Shown: piece after piece, positions 1 through 7,200 of the stretch
How the letters are laid out: every line of letters starts with the position of its first letter
How positions within the stretch are numbered: the stretch's first letter is position 1
Source: G965230615 sp965230615
GTDB lineage: Bacteria > Pseudomonadota > Gammaproteobacteria > HTCC5015
DNA length: 64,000 nucleotides
Assembly (NCBI GenBank): GCA_965230615.1
Contig: OZ246012.1
Location: 930,001-994,000, forward strand
Reading direction: 5' to 3'
Translations under genes and position numbers: made by a program
The notes under the pieces: generated by a model
Told to the model about the DNA's origin: nothing
What the model saw: the letters and a program-made list of their open reading frames with translations, nothing else
The model's database searches: none

Positions 1-1220
1 TTTTGTGCATGCGGATAAACCCGCTCAACACCTAATTCAACATTCTCAAATGCACTTAACCATGGAAATAAGCTCGGCGCCTGAAATACAACACCTCGAT
101 CAGGACCTGCTGTTGTTACCTCTTTATTATCTAAAATAATACCGCCATCAGTAATTTCATTCAGGCCAGCGACCATAGATAATACTGTTGACTTACCACA
201 ACCAGAGTGACCGATCAGTGAGATAAACTCACCTTTTTTCATATTGAGATTAAAATCTTCCACCACAACGGCAGGGCCTTTAGGTGTGGGATATGTTTTA
301 CCGACTTTAAAAAACTCAACATATTTCTCTTTACCTAAATTGTCTGTAATTTCGCGTACAACTCGTGGCGCATCTTTATCAAACTCAGTTGCGGTATTCG
401 GCAGTATTTTAGGCAGGTTAATCACTGATGAGCTGGCATCGGCTTTCTCTGAGCCAACTTGCATTAAATATCGAGTAACCTCACCACGTAATCGTTTAAA
501 GGTATCGTTATGATTCATTTCCGTCCGGTCACGTGGGCGTGGGATATCCACTTTAAACTCTGGCCCTAAGGTTGCATTTGGCCCAGGATTTAGTGGAATA
601 ATGCGGTCTGCCAACAGGATCGCTTCGTCCACATCATTGGTGATAAGAATAACGGTTTTCTTTTCTTGGCTCCAAATTTGCTCAATCTCATCTTGCAGCT
701 TAGCACGCGTCAAAGCATCAAGCGCACTGAGCGGTTCATCGAGCAGTAAGATATCCGGACTAATCGCCAATGCGCGTGCTACAGCTACACGTTGGCGCAT
801 ACCGCCTGATAACTCTGCCGGGCGTAAGTCAACTGCATGCGACAAGCCAACCATATCAATATATTTATGAATATGCGCCTGACGCTCAGCAGCACTCATA
901 CTAGAGAAAACAGCATCCACCCCAAGAGCGATATTACCGAACACCGTTAACCATGGCATTAGCGAGTAACTTTGAAATACAATACCACGCTCAGGCGCAG
1001 GTTCCTTAACCAACTTACCTTCAAGCAGAATCTCACCGCTATCAGGCGTAATTAAACCCGCAATACTCGACATAAGTGTTGTTTTACCACTGCCAGAAAA
1101 ACCAACAATAGCCACAAACTCACCTTCTTCTATACTTAAGTTGATATCTTTGAGAATATCAACCTTATTCGAGCCAGAACCATAGGATTTACTTACATTA
1201 TTGAGTTCTAAATAAGCCAT
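1..1220 (-). CDS. Nitrate-type ABC transporter ATPase with two fused nucleotide-binding domains (partial)
   Basis: This reads as the ATP-hydrolysing subunit of a nitrate/nitrite/cyanate-type importer, acting on the cytoplasmic face. I read the frame directly from the ATG at 1220: about 406 codons are open and the gene runs off the left edge. The first ABC domain has a Walker A (GFSGSGKT, about residues 38-46), a signature LSGGMRQR, Walker B ILLLDEP, and an NrtC/NrtD-like tail. After a linker of about 60 residues a second ABC domain starts in the same frame at about residue 310, with Walker A GHSGCGKS near residue 335. It is cut before its signature motif. Cyanobacterial NrtC and NrtD are separate ATPases, so a single polypeptide with both is notable. 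It lies 17 bp after the permease gene and is surely in the same operon. Because the end is missing, a further C-terminal domain cannot be excluded. Confidence 0.88.
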   Translation of the reverse strand, partial: MAYLELNNVSKSYGSGSNKVDILKDINLSIEEGEFVAIVGFSGSGKTTLMSSIAGLITPDSGEILLEGKLVKEPAPERGIVFQSYSLMPWLTVFGNIALGVDAVFSSMSAAERQAHIHKYIDMVGLSHAVDLRPAELSGGMRQRVAVARALAISPDILLLDEPLSALDALTRAKLQDEIEQIWSQEKKTVILITNDVDEAILLADRIIPLNPGPNATLGPEFKVDIPRPRDRTEMNHNDTFKRLRGEVTRYLMQVGSEKADASSSVINLPKILPNTATEFDKDAPRVVREITDNLGKEKYVEFFKVGKTYPTPKGPAVVVEDFNLNMKKGEFISLIGHSGCGKSTVLSMVAGLNEITDGGIILDNKEVTTAGPDRGVVFQAPSLFPWLSAFENVELGVERVYPHAQ

Positions 1221-1237
1221 TTCATTCACCTTTATTA

Positions 1238-2257
1238 TTATCGCTTATCGCTGTAAGTGAACAGCTGCTGCAAGGTCAACATGATACGGTCAAGTAAGAA
1301 ACCGATAATACCGATCGTGAATACAGCCACCATGATCCGACCTAAAGAGTCAGAGCTACCATTTTGGAATTCATCCCAGACAAATTTCCCCAGCCCTGGA
1401 TTCTGCGCCAACATTTCTGCGGCAATAAGCACCATCCAGCCCACACCCAGTGATAAACGCATGCCAGTAAAAATTAGCGGTAGTGATGATGGCAGAACAA
1501 TTTTCAATACTTTGGTATACCAGTTTAGCTGTAATACTTTTGATACATTCATCAAGTCTTTATCGATAGACGATACACCCAGTGCAGTATTGATCAATGT
1601 TGGCCACAAACAACACAGTGTTACTGTAACTGCAGACGTTAAAAAGGACTTTTGGAACCAACTATCATCAGTCACCACATAGGTAGCACTCACAACCAGT
1701 GTGACAATGGGTAGCCAGGCTAATGGGGATACCGGTTTAAATACCTGTATCATTGGGTTTAATGCCGCCTGTATAGTGGTACTAAGGCCACACATAATCC
1801 CTAAAGGCACAGCAACAATAACCCCAATCAAAAAACCAAAGAACACCGTTTGCAGACTGGTAAAAATTTGGTCTAAGTAAGTTGGCTTACCTGTATACTT
1901 TCTTACTTTAATAACCGCATCAGGGTTTTTCTCTAGCTTTTTAGCATTACGCTTTTCCTGACGCTCATAAAAAGCCACTTCCTTTTCCCGCTCTTCATAG
2001 TGCTCATCAATTAATGTTTGTGCATTCGTCCATACCTGCGCAGGACCAGGTATCGCACCTAAGCTTGTTTTAATTTGGGAAGCAATAACCCCCCATGCAA
2101 ACAAGAATAAAACAAAAGCAATGACAGGAATCCCTATCATTTTCCACATTTCTAAAAATTGCTGCTTAGGACTTTCACCATTGGCCAACTTGACCATCGG
2201 TATAAACCAGGTTAACCCAGAAAGCTCTAAAAAATTTGTCACTCGCGCTACTATCAT
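1238..2257 (-). CDS. nrtB: Nitrate-type ABC transporter permease
   Basis: Inner-membrane permease of the nitrate/sulfonate/bicarbonate transporter family, 339 residues. A membrane segment near residues 40-62 is followed by a charged cytoplasmic or periplasmic stretch rich in Glu, Lys and Arg (about 85-120). Several further membrane helices follow, with an EAA-type loop around residues 225-262 that should contact the ATPase. The N-terminal extension with an extra helix is typical of NrtB relatives that are longer than the core of about 280 residues. It sits between the binding-protein gene (188 bp upstream) and the double ATPase (17 bp downstream). Family membership is clear; nitrate as substrate is inferred from the NasT and cytochrome context and the NrtA-like partner. 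Confidence 0.9.
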   Translation of the reverse strand: MIVARVTNFLELSGLTWFIPMVKLANGESPKQQFLEMWKMIGIPVIAFVLFLFAWGVIASQIKTSLGAIPGPAQVWTNAQTLIDEHYEEREKEVAFYERQEKRNAKKLEKNPDAVIKVRKYTGKPTYLDQIFTSLQTVFFGFLIGVIVAVPLGIMCGLSTTIQAALNPMIQVFKPVSPLAWLPIVTLVVSATYVVTDDSWFQKSFLTSAVTVTLCCLWPTLINTALGVSSIDKDLMNVSKVLQLNWYTKVLKIVLPSSLPLIFTGMRLSLGVGWMVLIAAEMLAQNPGLGKFVWDEFQNGSSDSLGRIMVAVFTIGIIGFLLDRIMLTLQQLFTYSDKR

Positions 2258-2444
2258 ACTACACCTTTCTATGGATACGTTTGATTATAAGTTTCGTTTA
2301 AATGTTAATTGTATTTCCTAGCACGTTGTTCCTAACATTGTGGCTAGATATCACTTTTATTTTTTATAAACCTTTTCAAAAAATCTTTTTATGATCGGGA
2401 CGCACAGTTGATATCACAGCACGCCCCGAATCAATCATTACTAA

Positions 2445-3815
2445 TTAGAGTTTCTCTTTATCTTTCAAGCCAATAGCAAATTTATTAATATATTCATTTG
2501 GCTTACGACCATCATAGACAACACCATCAATAAACTCTGTTTGAGGATCTTTAAAGCCATCTGTCTCGGGTATTTCAGAAGGTTTTACATGGCCTTCTTT
2601 AATCAGCTCTTTTGCAGCTTCCATGTAAATATCAGGGCGATAAACTTTCTTTGCCACATCGATATACCAGCTATCTGGCTTGTACTCAGAAATCTGCCCC
2701 CAACGACGCATCTGTGTTAAATACCAGATCGCATCGCTGTAGTAAGGATATGTAGCAAAGTAACGGAAGAATACGTTGAAGTCTGGTACTGAACGCTTAT
2801 CGCCTTTCTCGTATTCAAAAGTACCTGTCATACTGTTGGCAATAACATCATAGTCAGCACCAACATATTGCGACTTAGAAAGATACTTAACCGCTTCAGG
2901 ACGGTTTTTAACACCACCTTCATCCAGCCATTTAGCAGCACGTATCATGGCTTTAACAACCGCTTTATGCGTATTAGGGTTTTTATCCGCCCATGCTTTA
3001 CTCACACCAAATACTTTTTCTGGGTTGTCTTTCCAAATTTCATAATCAGTGATAACAGGCACGCCAATGCCTTTAAATACCGCTTGTTGGTTCCATGGCT
3101 CACCTACGCAATATCCATAAATAGTACCGGCTTCAAGTGTGGCTGGCATTTGTGGCGGCGGTGTTACGGATAATAGCGCCTCAGCATCAATTTGCCCTGT
3201 GATATCACCTTTGTGTGGCGCATAGTAACCTGGGTGAATATCACCTGCGGCTAGCCAATAGCGTAACTCATAGTTATGCGTGGATACTGGAAATACCATA
3301 CCCATATTGAATGGCTTACCCGCTTTTTTATACTCTTCGACAACAGGCTTTAGATATTTCGCGCTAATAGGATGTACAGGCTTACCATCTTTATGCGGGA
3401 TATTTTTTTTCATTTTCGCCCAGATATCATTTGATACCGTGATGCCATTACCATTTAAGTCCATGCTAAATGCAGTAATGATATGCGCCTTAGTACCAAA
3501 GCCAATAGTTGCGCCGAGGGGTTGACCGGCTAACATATGCGCGCCATCAAGCTCGCCATCAATAACTCGGTCGAGTAATACTTTCCAGTTTGCCTGTGGC
3601 TCCAATGTTACATACAAGCCTTCATCTTCGAAATACCCTTTCTCGTAAGCAATGGCCAGTGGTGCCATATCGGTTAGCTTAATAAACCCAAACTTGAGCT
3701 CTTCTTTTTCCAGATCCTCTGTTTCAGCATATGAGTGTGCTGATATACCCAACATGCTGATGGCAGCTAATGTTAGTCCCGTTATTTTTTGTATTTTTTT
3801 ACCCAAAATTTTCAT
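2445..3815 (-). CDS. nrtA: Periplasmic nitrate-binding protein, NrtA/CmpA family
   Basis: Periplasmic substrate-binding component of the transporter encoded just downstream. It has 456 residues and starts with a Sec signal peptide (KK near the N-terminus, hydrophobic core, likely AHSYA cleavage before ETED), so it is not a lipoprotein. The body follows NrtA/CmpA (motifs such as GFIKLTDMAPLAIAYEKGYF, and GYCVGEPWN in the second lobe). I chose the ATG at 3815 because GGAG stands six bases before it. An in-frame TTG 12 bases upstream (3827) overlaps that ribosome site and is unlikely to be used. Its leader carries a strong terminator (3847-3893) behind a sigma-54 promoter (4007-4022), so expression probably needs both NtrC activation and NasT antitermination. 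Confidence 0.9.
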   Translation of the reverse strand: MKILGKKIQKITGLTLAAISMLGISAHSYAETEDLEKEELKFGFIKLTDMAPLAIAYEKGYFEDEGLYVTLEPQANWKVLLDRVIDGELDGAHMLAGQPLGATIGFGTKAHIITAFSMDLNGNGITVSNDIWAKMKKNIPHKDGKPVHPISAKYLKPVVEEYKKAGKPFNMGMVFPVSTHNYELRYWLAAGDIHPGYYAPHKGDITGQIDAEALLSVTPPPQMPATLEAGTIYGYCVGEPWNQQAVFKGIGVPVITDYEIWKDNPEKVFGVSKAWADKNPNTHKAVVKAMIRAAKWLDEGGVKNRPEAVKYLSKSQYVGADYDVIANSMTGTFEYEKGDKRSVPDFNVFFRYFATYPYYSDAIWYLTQMRRWGQISEYKPDSWYIDVAKKVYRPDIYMEAAKELIKEGHVKPSEIPETDGFKDPQTEFIDGVVYDGRKPNEYINKFAIGLKDKEKL

Positions 3816-3846
3816 CAAAAACTCCAACTATCAAATTACTTGGCAT

Positions 3847-3893
3847 AAAAAAAGCGCGAGCACATCATTAATGCTTAATGATGTAGCACGCGC
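3847..3893 (-). terminator. Intrinsic terminator in the nrtA leader (putative attenuator)
   Basis: On the minus strand the arms 3893-3876 and 3870-3854 pair over a GCGCG/CGCGC base, a GC pair and a 9-bp inner helix (ACATCATTA/TAATGATGT). One mismatch and one bulge interrupt the stem. Seven T residues (3853-3847) follow. The structure lies between the sigma-54 promoter and the nrtA start codon, so it must be read through for the transporter to be made. That is the layout of NasT/NasR-controlled leaders. Confidence 0.85.
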
Positions 3894-3923
3894 CTTTACG
3901 TGAGTTGAGAATAAATTGTTGTT

Positions 3924-3952
3924 AGCAAACAGCCATACTGACTATGTTTGCT
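3924..3952 (-). promoter_or_regulatory. Leader hairpin upstream of the nrtA terminator (candidate ANTAR-binding element)
   Basis: Inverted arms AGCAAACA and TGTTTGCT (3924-3931 and 3945-3952) enclose a loop that can nest a CATA/TATG stem. It lies in the transcribed leader just before the terminator. ANTAR proteins bind paired hairpins with six-base loops in this position. I could not fit the consensus loop exactly, so the assignment is positional only. Confidence 0.45.
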
Positions 3953-4006
3953 GACCGCCATTGGTCATAAGATTAGCTCAACACTTGGTAATCTTGCCCA
4001 CTAGAA

Positions 4007-4022
4007 TGCAGAATACGTGCCA
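4007..4022 (-). promoter_or_regulatory. Sigma-54 (-24/-12) promoter for nrtA
   Basis: Minus-strand sequence TGGCAC-GTATT-CTGCA. The GG and GC doublets have the 10-base separation required for RpoN promoters, with one deviation (CTGC for TTGC) from the consensus. It lies about 190 bp before the nrtA start, with an NtrC-like palindrome about 150 bp upstream. Confidence 0.8.
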
Positions 4023-4170
4023 ATAGCCGAAAGCCATCATAAACCATTGATTTCAAAAGGGTTAAAAATTTAAAGCAGAATTGTGGTCGTTTGAAGTATT
4101 ATTTTCGCACCAAAACAAAACACAAAAATACTGAAAAGCACATAGAAACAACAGGCGAACATTTTAGTGC

Positions 4171-4187
4171 AGCACCAACATGGTGCT
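4171..4187. promoter_or_regulatory. NtrC-like binding site upstream of nrtA
   Basis: Perfect palindrome AGCACCA-ACA-TGGTGCT, matching the known NtrC consensus (GCACCA, a spacer of a few bases, TGGTGC). It is about 150 bp upstream of the sigma-54 promoter, a normal enhancer distance. A second half-site GCACCA lies at 4107-4112. Confidence 0.82.
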
Positions 4188-4247
4188 AATAGATCAGATA
4201 AAAAAACAGAAGTGATACGCCATCCATGGCATATCGAGCGCGAACAA

Positions 4248-4667
4248 TTAAGCAACGGCCGCTTCAGCCGCTGCCTCTTTCATCACGGTTGCGACAGTTG
4301 TATAGGTTTCAGTCCAAGCCGCTTTTACATCATCGGTAAAAGCATCACCTAAACCAGCACCCAATGTCCATAAGAGCGCTTCGCCCACAACGTCATAGTG
4401 TGCATCCTCGACACCATAATCAATATGCCTTACCGCTAAGTCTTTCACTACAGGTATTAGTGCTGGCAAGTCGTCTAAACCTGCAACGGCGGCTGATAAC
4501 ATCTTCATTAATTTCTCACCCTGCTCAGTGATATCGCTTTTAAACATTGGTTTCACTTGCGGCGCCAATTCAAATAGCTTCCCATAGAATAGTTCAGCAG
4601 CTTTATCTGAGATGGGCTCTACTTTTGCCCATGACGATTTAACCAATACAATTTGTGCTGGAGTCAT
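4248..4667 (-). CDS. Single-domain globin
   Basis: 139-residue globin of the flavohemoglobin/single-domain (Vgb-like) type. The N-terminal pattern (MTPAQIVLVKSSWAKVEPISD), the AELFYGKLFELAP helix and the proximal-histidine region around AVRHIDYGVEDAHYDVVGEALLWTL are those of bacterial globins. No reductase domain follows; the protein ends in an Ala/Glu-rich tail. Family members bind O2 and NO. In this nitrate/nitrite cluster a role in detoxifying NO made during nitrite reduction is a reasonable inference. It is the last gene of the cytochrome group, 52 bp after the cytochrome c gene and just before the nrtA control region. Confidence 0.9.
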   Translation of the reverse strand: MTPAQIVLVKSSWAKVEPISDKAAELFYGKLFELAPQVKPMFKSDITEQGEKLMKMLSAAVAGLDDLPALIPVVKDLAVRHIDYGVEDAHYDVVGEALLWTLGAGLGDAFTDDVKAAWTETYTTVATVMKEAAAEAAVA

Positions 4668-4719
4668 ATTAAAATACCTCTTTTTAATTAGTTACCAATA
4701 AACATTTACTATTATTGCT

Positions 4720-5127
4720 TCAATTATGTTCAACCAGGGCAAGCATATAATCCACTGCCGCTTTAACCTGCTCATCACTTAAGTTTTGATTACCACCTCT
4801 GGCTGGCATTTCTGTATATTCAGGCCCGAAAAAGCCATTGATCGCATGTTCATATAATGTTGCCTTACCCTGCTTTAAACGACTCTGCCAGGCAGCCTTA
4901 TCAGTCACCGCTGGCGAACCAGCTATGCCTAGAGCATGACATCCTTTGCACGTATTTAGCCAAATTTCTCTTCCAAGCGTAAGATGAGCATCATCGAATA
5001 CGACATAAGGGTCTTCTGCTTGCTTCGATTTATCAAGCCCAGAGCTTTTAACGTCATCGCCGTTTTCACAAGCTGATAACATCAATAGTAGAGTTGGTAA
5101 CAGCATGAACAGCTTAAAATTTCTCAT
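4720..5127 (-). CDS. Lipoprotein monoheme cytochrome c
   Basis: 135-residue small c-type cytochrome. The start at 5127 is preceded by GAGG and opens a lipoprotein signal with lipobox LSAC. A single CKGCH heme motif and a Met in TEMPARGG as likely axial ligand place it near cytochrome c5/c555-type carriers. It overlaps no neighbour; the DUF3365 cytochrome gene ends 19 bp upstream. As a membrane-tethered periplasmic electron carrier it could serve the multiheme protein of the same operon. A start at 5175 would add an unlikely 16-residue leader that overlaps the upstream gene. Confidence 0.88.
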   Translation of the reverse strand: MRNFKLFMLLPTLLLMLSACENGDDVKSSGLDKSKQAEDPYVVFDDAHLTLGREIWLNTCKGCHALGIAGSPAVTDKAAWQSRLKQGKATLYEHAINGFFGPEYTEMPARGGNQNLSDEQVKAAVDYMLALVEHN

Positions 5128-5146
5128 CAGGCAACCTCGATCTAAA

Positions 5147-5743
5147 CTACATAGGTATCCGAATAACAACCCCACCCATTACATCACCTGGTTTGAAATC
5201 GGTCCTCGGAGTATCTTTATGTTCGTTATGACAACTGGCGCATACTGGCGCAACGGCAATATCTGGATAAACAGCCGTAAAGTATTTTTTACCGCCCAAC
5301 TCTTCTTCACCATAAAAATTTTCCCCTACATTATCAGCAATATATTTTAAAGCCTCTTTCTCTACTGGGGTTTTTGGTGCATTTTGGCTGTTAATCGGCC
5401 AAAGAGATTGCAAAGAATAACTAAAGTCCATCTCTGGATTTGAACTAATCTTTTCAGCAGCTAATTCAGCGCCAAAACGAAACATTTGAGCCGGTAAAAC
5501 CAATGCTTTCTCATCCTCAAAATGCTCACTGGCTTTGATGACTTTTTCTTTTTTCGCTAAGCGCTGCACAATTTTTCGAGTATAAGTCGTGCGGTCAGAC
5601 TCCATGACAAGATGCAAGGCATCAGCCATTTGCTTATGACTAATGCCTGATGTTGGCGCAGCCGCTTGCTCAGCACTACAAGCTACAAAAACAGTTACAA
5701 TACAGCTTACTAAAGCTATTAATTTTATATTTTTCAAAAACAT
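5147..5743 (-). CDS. Lipoprotein heme protein with Tll0287-like (DUF3365) domain
   Basis: 198 residues. The N-terminus has a lipoprotein signal (VFVACSAE). The rest matches the DUF3365/Tll0287-like pattern: a helical first half, YFTAVYPDIAVAPVCASCHNEH with one CxxCH heme motif near the C-terminus, and GDVMGGVVIRIPM at the end. Tll0287-like heme domains are found in sensors and small periplasmic proteins and are thought to respond to redox state or gases. Here it is free-standing, in a probable operon after the multiheme cytochrome (32 bp). Whether it carries electrons, senses or scavenges NO is not decided by the sequence. Confidence 0.82.
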   Translation of the reverse strand: MFLKNIKLIALVSCIVTVFVACSAEQAAAPTSGISHKQMADALHLVMESDRTTYTRKIVQRLAKKEKVIKASEHFEDEKALVLPAQMFRFGAELAAEKISSNPEMDFSYSLQSLWPINSQNAPKTPVEKEALKYIADNVGENFYGEEELGGKKYFTAVYPDIAVAPVCASCHNEHKDTPRTDFKPGDVMGGVVIRIPM

Positions 5744-5775
5744 AATGGTGTCCTCATTACAGTAAAATTATTGAA

Positions 5776-7158
5776 TCAATTCCTTCTTTCTTTATCCCTT
5801 AGATAGTTTTTCACAGCTAAATCTATGCTTTGCACATGTGTAGATGGCAAACCATTGAAATTACTTTTTATTAGGCTCTCATCAGCCAATGCATCAATTG
5901 AAAAGGCAAGGCTATGACAACTCATACAGACTGGCCGAATCATTTTCTCATTTGGCCGGAGATTATCATTTTGATTATGCTGTACCATTATTCTTTGCAC
6001 ACTATCGGTATGCAATTCAATACGTGGCAAATGGCAACTGGCACAACTCACTCCAGTACCCTCTGTAGATTGTCCCGATGTTTCCATTACCCAAGCTAAG
6101 TAGTGCTTAGACTCTTTATATGCATTACTATGCTCATCATCATGACATGATAGACACGCTTCAACAGCAGCGTGTTTTGTATCACTCGAATGCGGTGCAT
6201 GGCATGAAGCGCAACCGAGTGTTTTATGTGGGCCTGCCTTCGACATGCTGGCACGCGCCATATCTGTTGACATGGGTGATATATTTTGCGCCAATCGCAT
6301 GCCATGTTTACCTGATAAGAAGCCTTTTACTTCATGACTATGACAGGTCTCACAAACCTGATGCGAAACTTTATCACTCCATTGCGCCTGCTGTGTATGA
6401 CAGGCGCTACAGTTAACACCGGCTCTCGCATGTGATGAAGCCAGCCATTCAGATAAAATATCTTCACTATGGTGTTCAGCAACTACATCAACATCAGTAA
6501 CACTCAATGCTTTGACTGGGTATTTATCTACCGGGTAAGAAAATTCAGATTCAATATAATCGATGATATTTCGAGGAGGTAAGGATGGTGACCCATCTTT
6601 ATTTTTAAATGACAAGCCGTCTCGGTGCTTTAACAAAAAGTCTTCATAAAGCGCTCTATTATCATGAAAGTTATGACAGCCAGCATTTGCACATGTATCA
6701 AAACCCATGCCCTGATGGGTTTCTCGCTCTTGACTAATATCGCTATGACAATGAAAACAAAAATCTCCAGCAATAGTCAGGCCCATTTTAGCTGTTACCT
6801 CAGGTCTGTGTTCGACATGACAGGTAACACAATATCGTGCATCTAGTGCCTGGATCCGATCTATATTTCTCGGATCAGTAAACTTACTCTTTGGATGAGA
6901 GTCATTGGCTGATTTCAATTCTTCTGCATGGCAACTGACACAGGATGACTGCATATCGTCTTTATCAGAAAAAGATCTGGTATGACAAACATCGCAGGCC
7001 ATTTCTATTTGGTGATGACCATGACTGGTATCGCCAGGCAAAAAAATTGATTTATCAGCTTGCTGGTAAAACATTTTATATGAAAGAAATCCTGTTATCG
7101 TTAATGTACAAACTACCCAACTTAACCAAATCAGCGTACTGCCTTTTTCTCTAAACAT
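5776..7158 (-). CDS. Membrane-anchored multiheme cytochrome c (10 CxxCH + 1 CxxxxCH), candidate nitrite reductase
   Basis: 460 residues with an uncleaved N-terminal anchor (about 8-30) and a large periplasmic part. I count ten CxxCH motifs (the first at residues 55-59, then CVSCH, CVTCH, CFHCH, CSACH, CETCH, CASCH, CLSCH, CASCH, CMSCH) plus one CANAGCH, a CX4CH variant. The second half, with GKHGMRL, SPMSTDMAR, GVSCASCHLPRI and LRPNEKMIRPVCMSCH, resembles the octaheme HAO/octaheme nitrite reductase superfamily by eye. There is no CxxCK motif of NrfA type. It follows the flavoprotein-cytochrome b fusion by 42 bp and precedes two more cytochromes. Since no siroheme reductase is present, it is the best candidate for the nitrite-reducing catalyst of this assimilation locus. 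That is inference; a pure electron-transfer role is possible. Confidence 0.8.
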   Translation of the reverse strand: MFREKGSTLIWLSWVVCTLTITGFLSYKMFYQQADKSIFLPGDTSHGHHQIEMACDVCHTRSFSDKDDMQSSCVSCHAEELKSANDSHPKSKFTDPRNIDRIQALDARYCVTCHVEHRPEVTAKMGLTIAGDFCFHCHSDISQERETHQGMGFDTCANAGCHNFHDNRALYEDFLLKHRDGLSFKNKDGSPSLPPRNIIDYIESEFSYPVDKYPVKALSVTDVDVVAEHHSEDILSEWLASSHARAGVNCSACHTQQAQWSDKVSHQVCETCHSHEVKGFLSGKHGMRLAQNISPMSTDMARASMSKAGPHKTLGCASCHAPHSSDTKHAAVEACLSCHDDEHSNAYKESKHYLAWVMETSGQSTEGTGVSCASCHLPRIELHTDSVQRIMVQHNQNDNLRPNEKMIRPVCMSCHSLAFSIDALADESLIKSNFNGLPSTHVQSIDLAVKNYLRDKERRN

Positions 7159-7200
7159 TAATATTTCACTTTCTAATTTACGCTGTTACCTTAAAATTTT

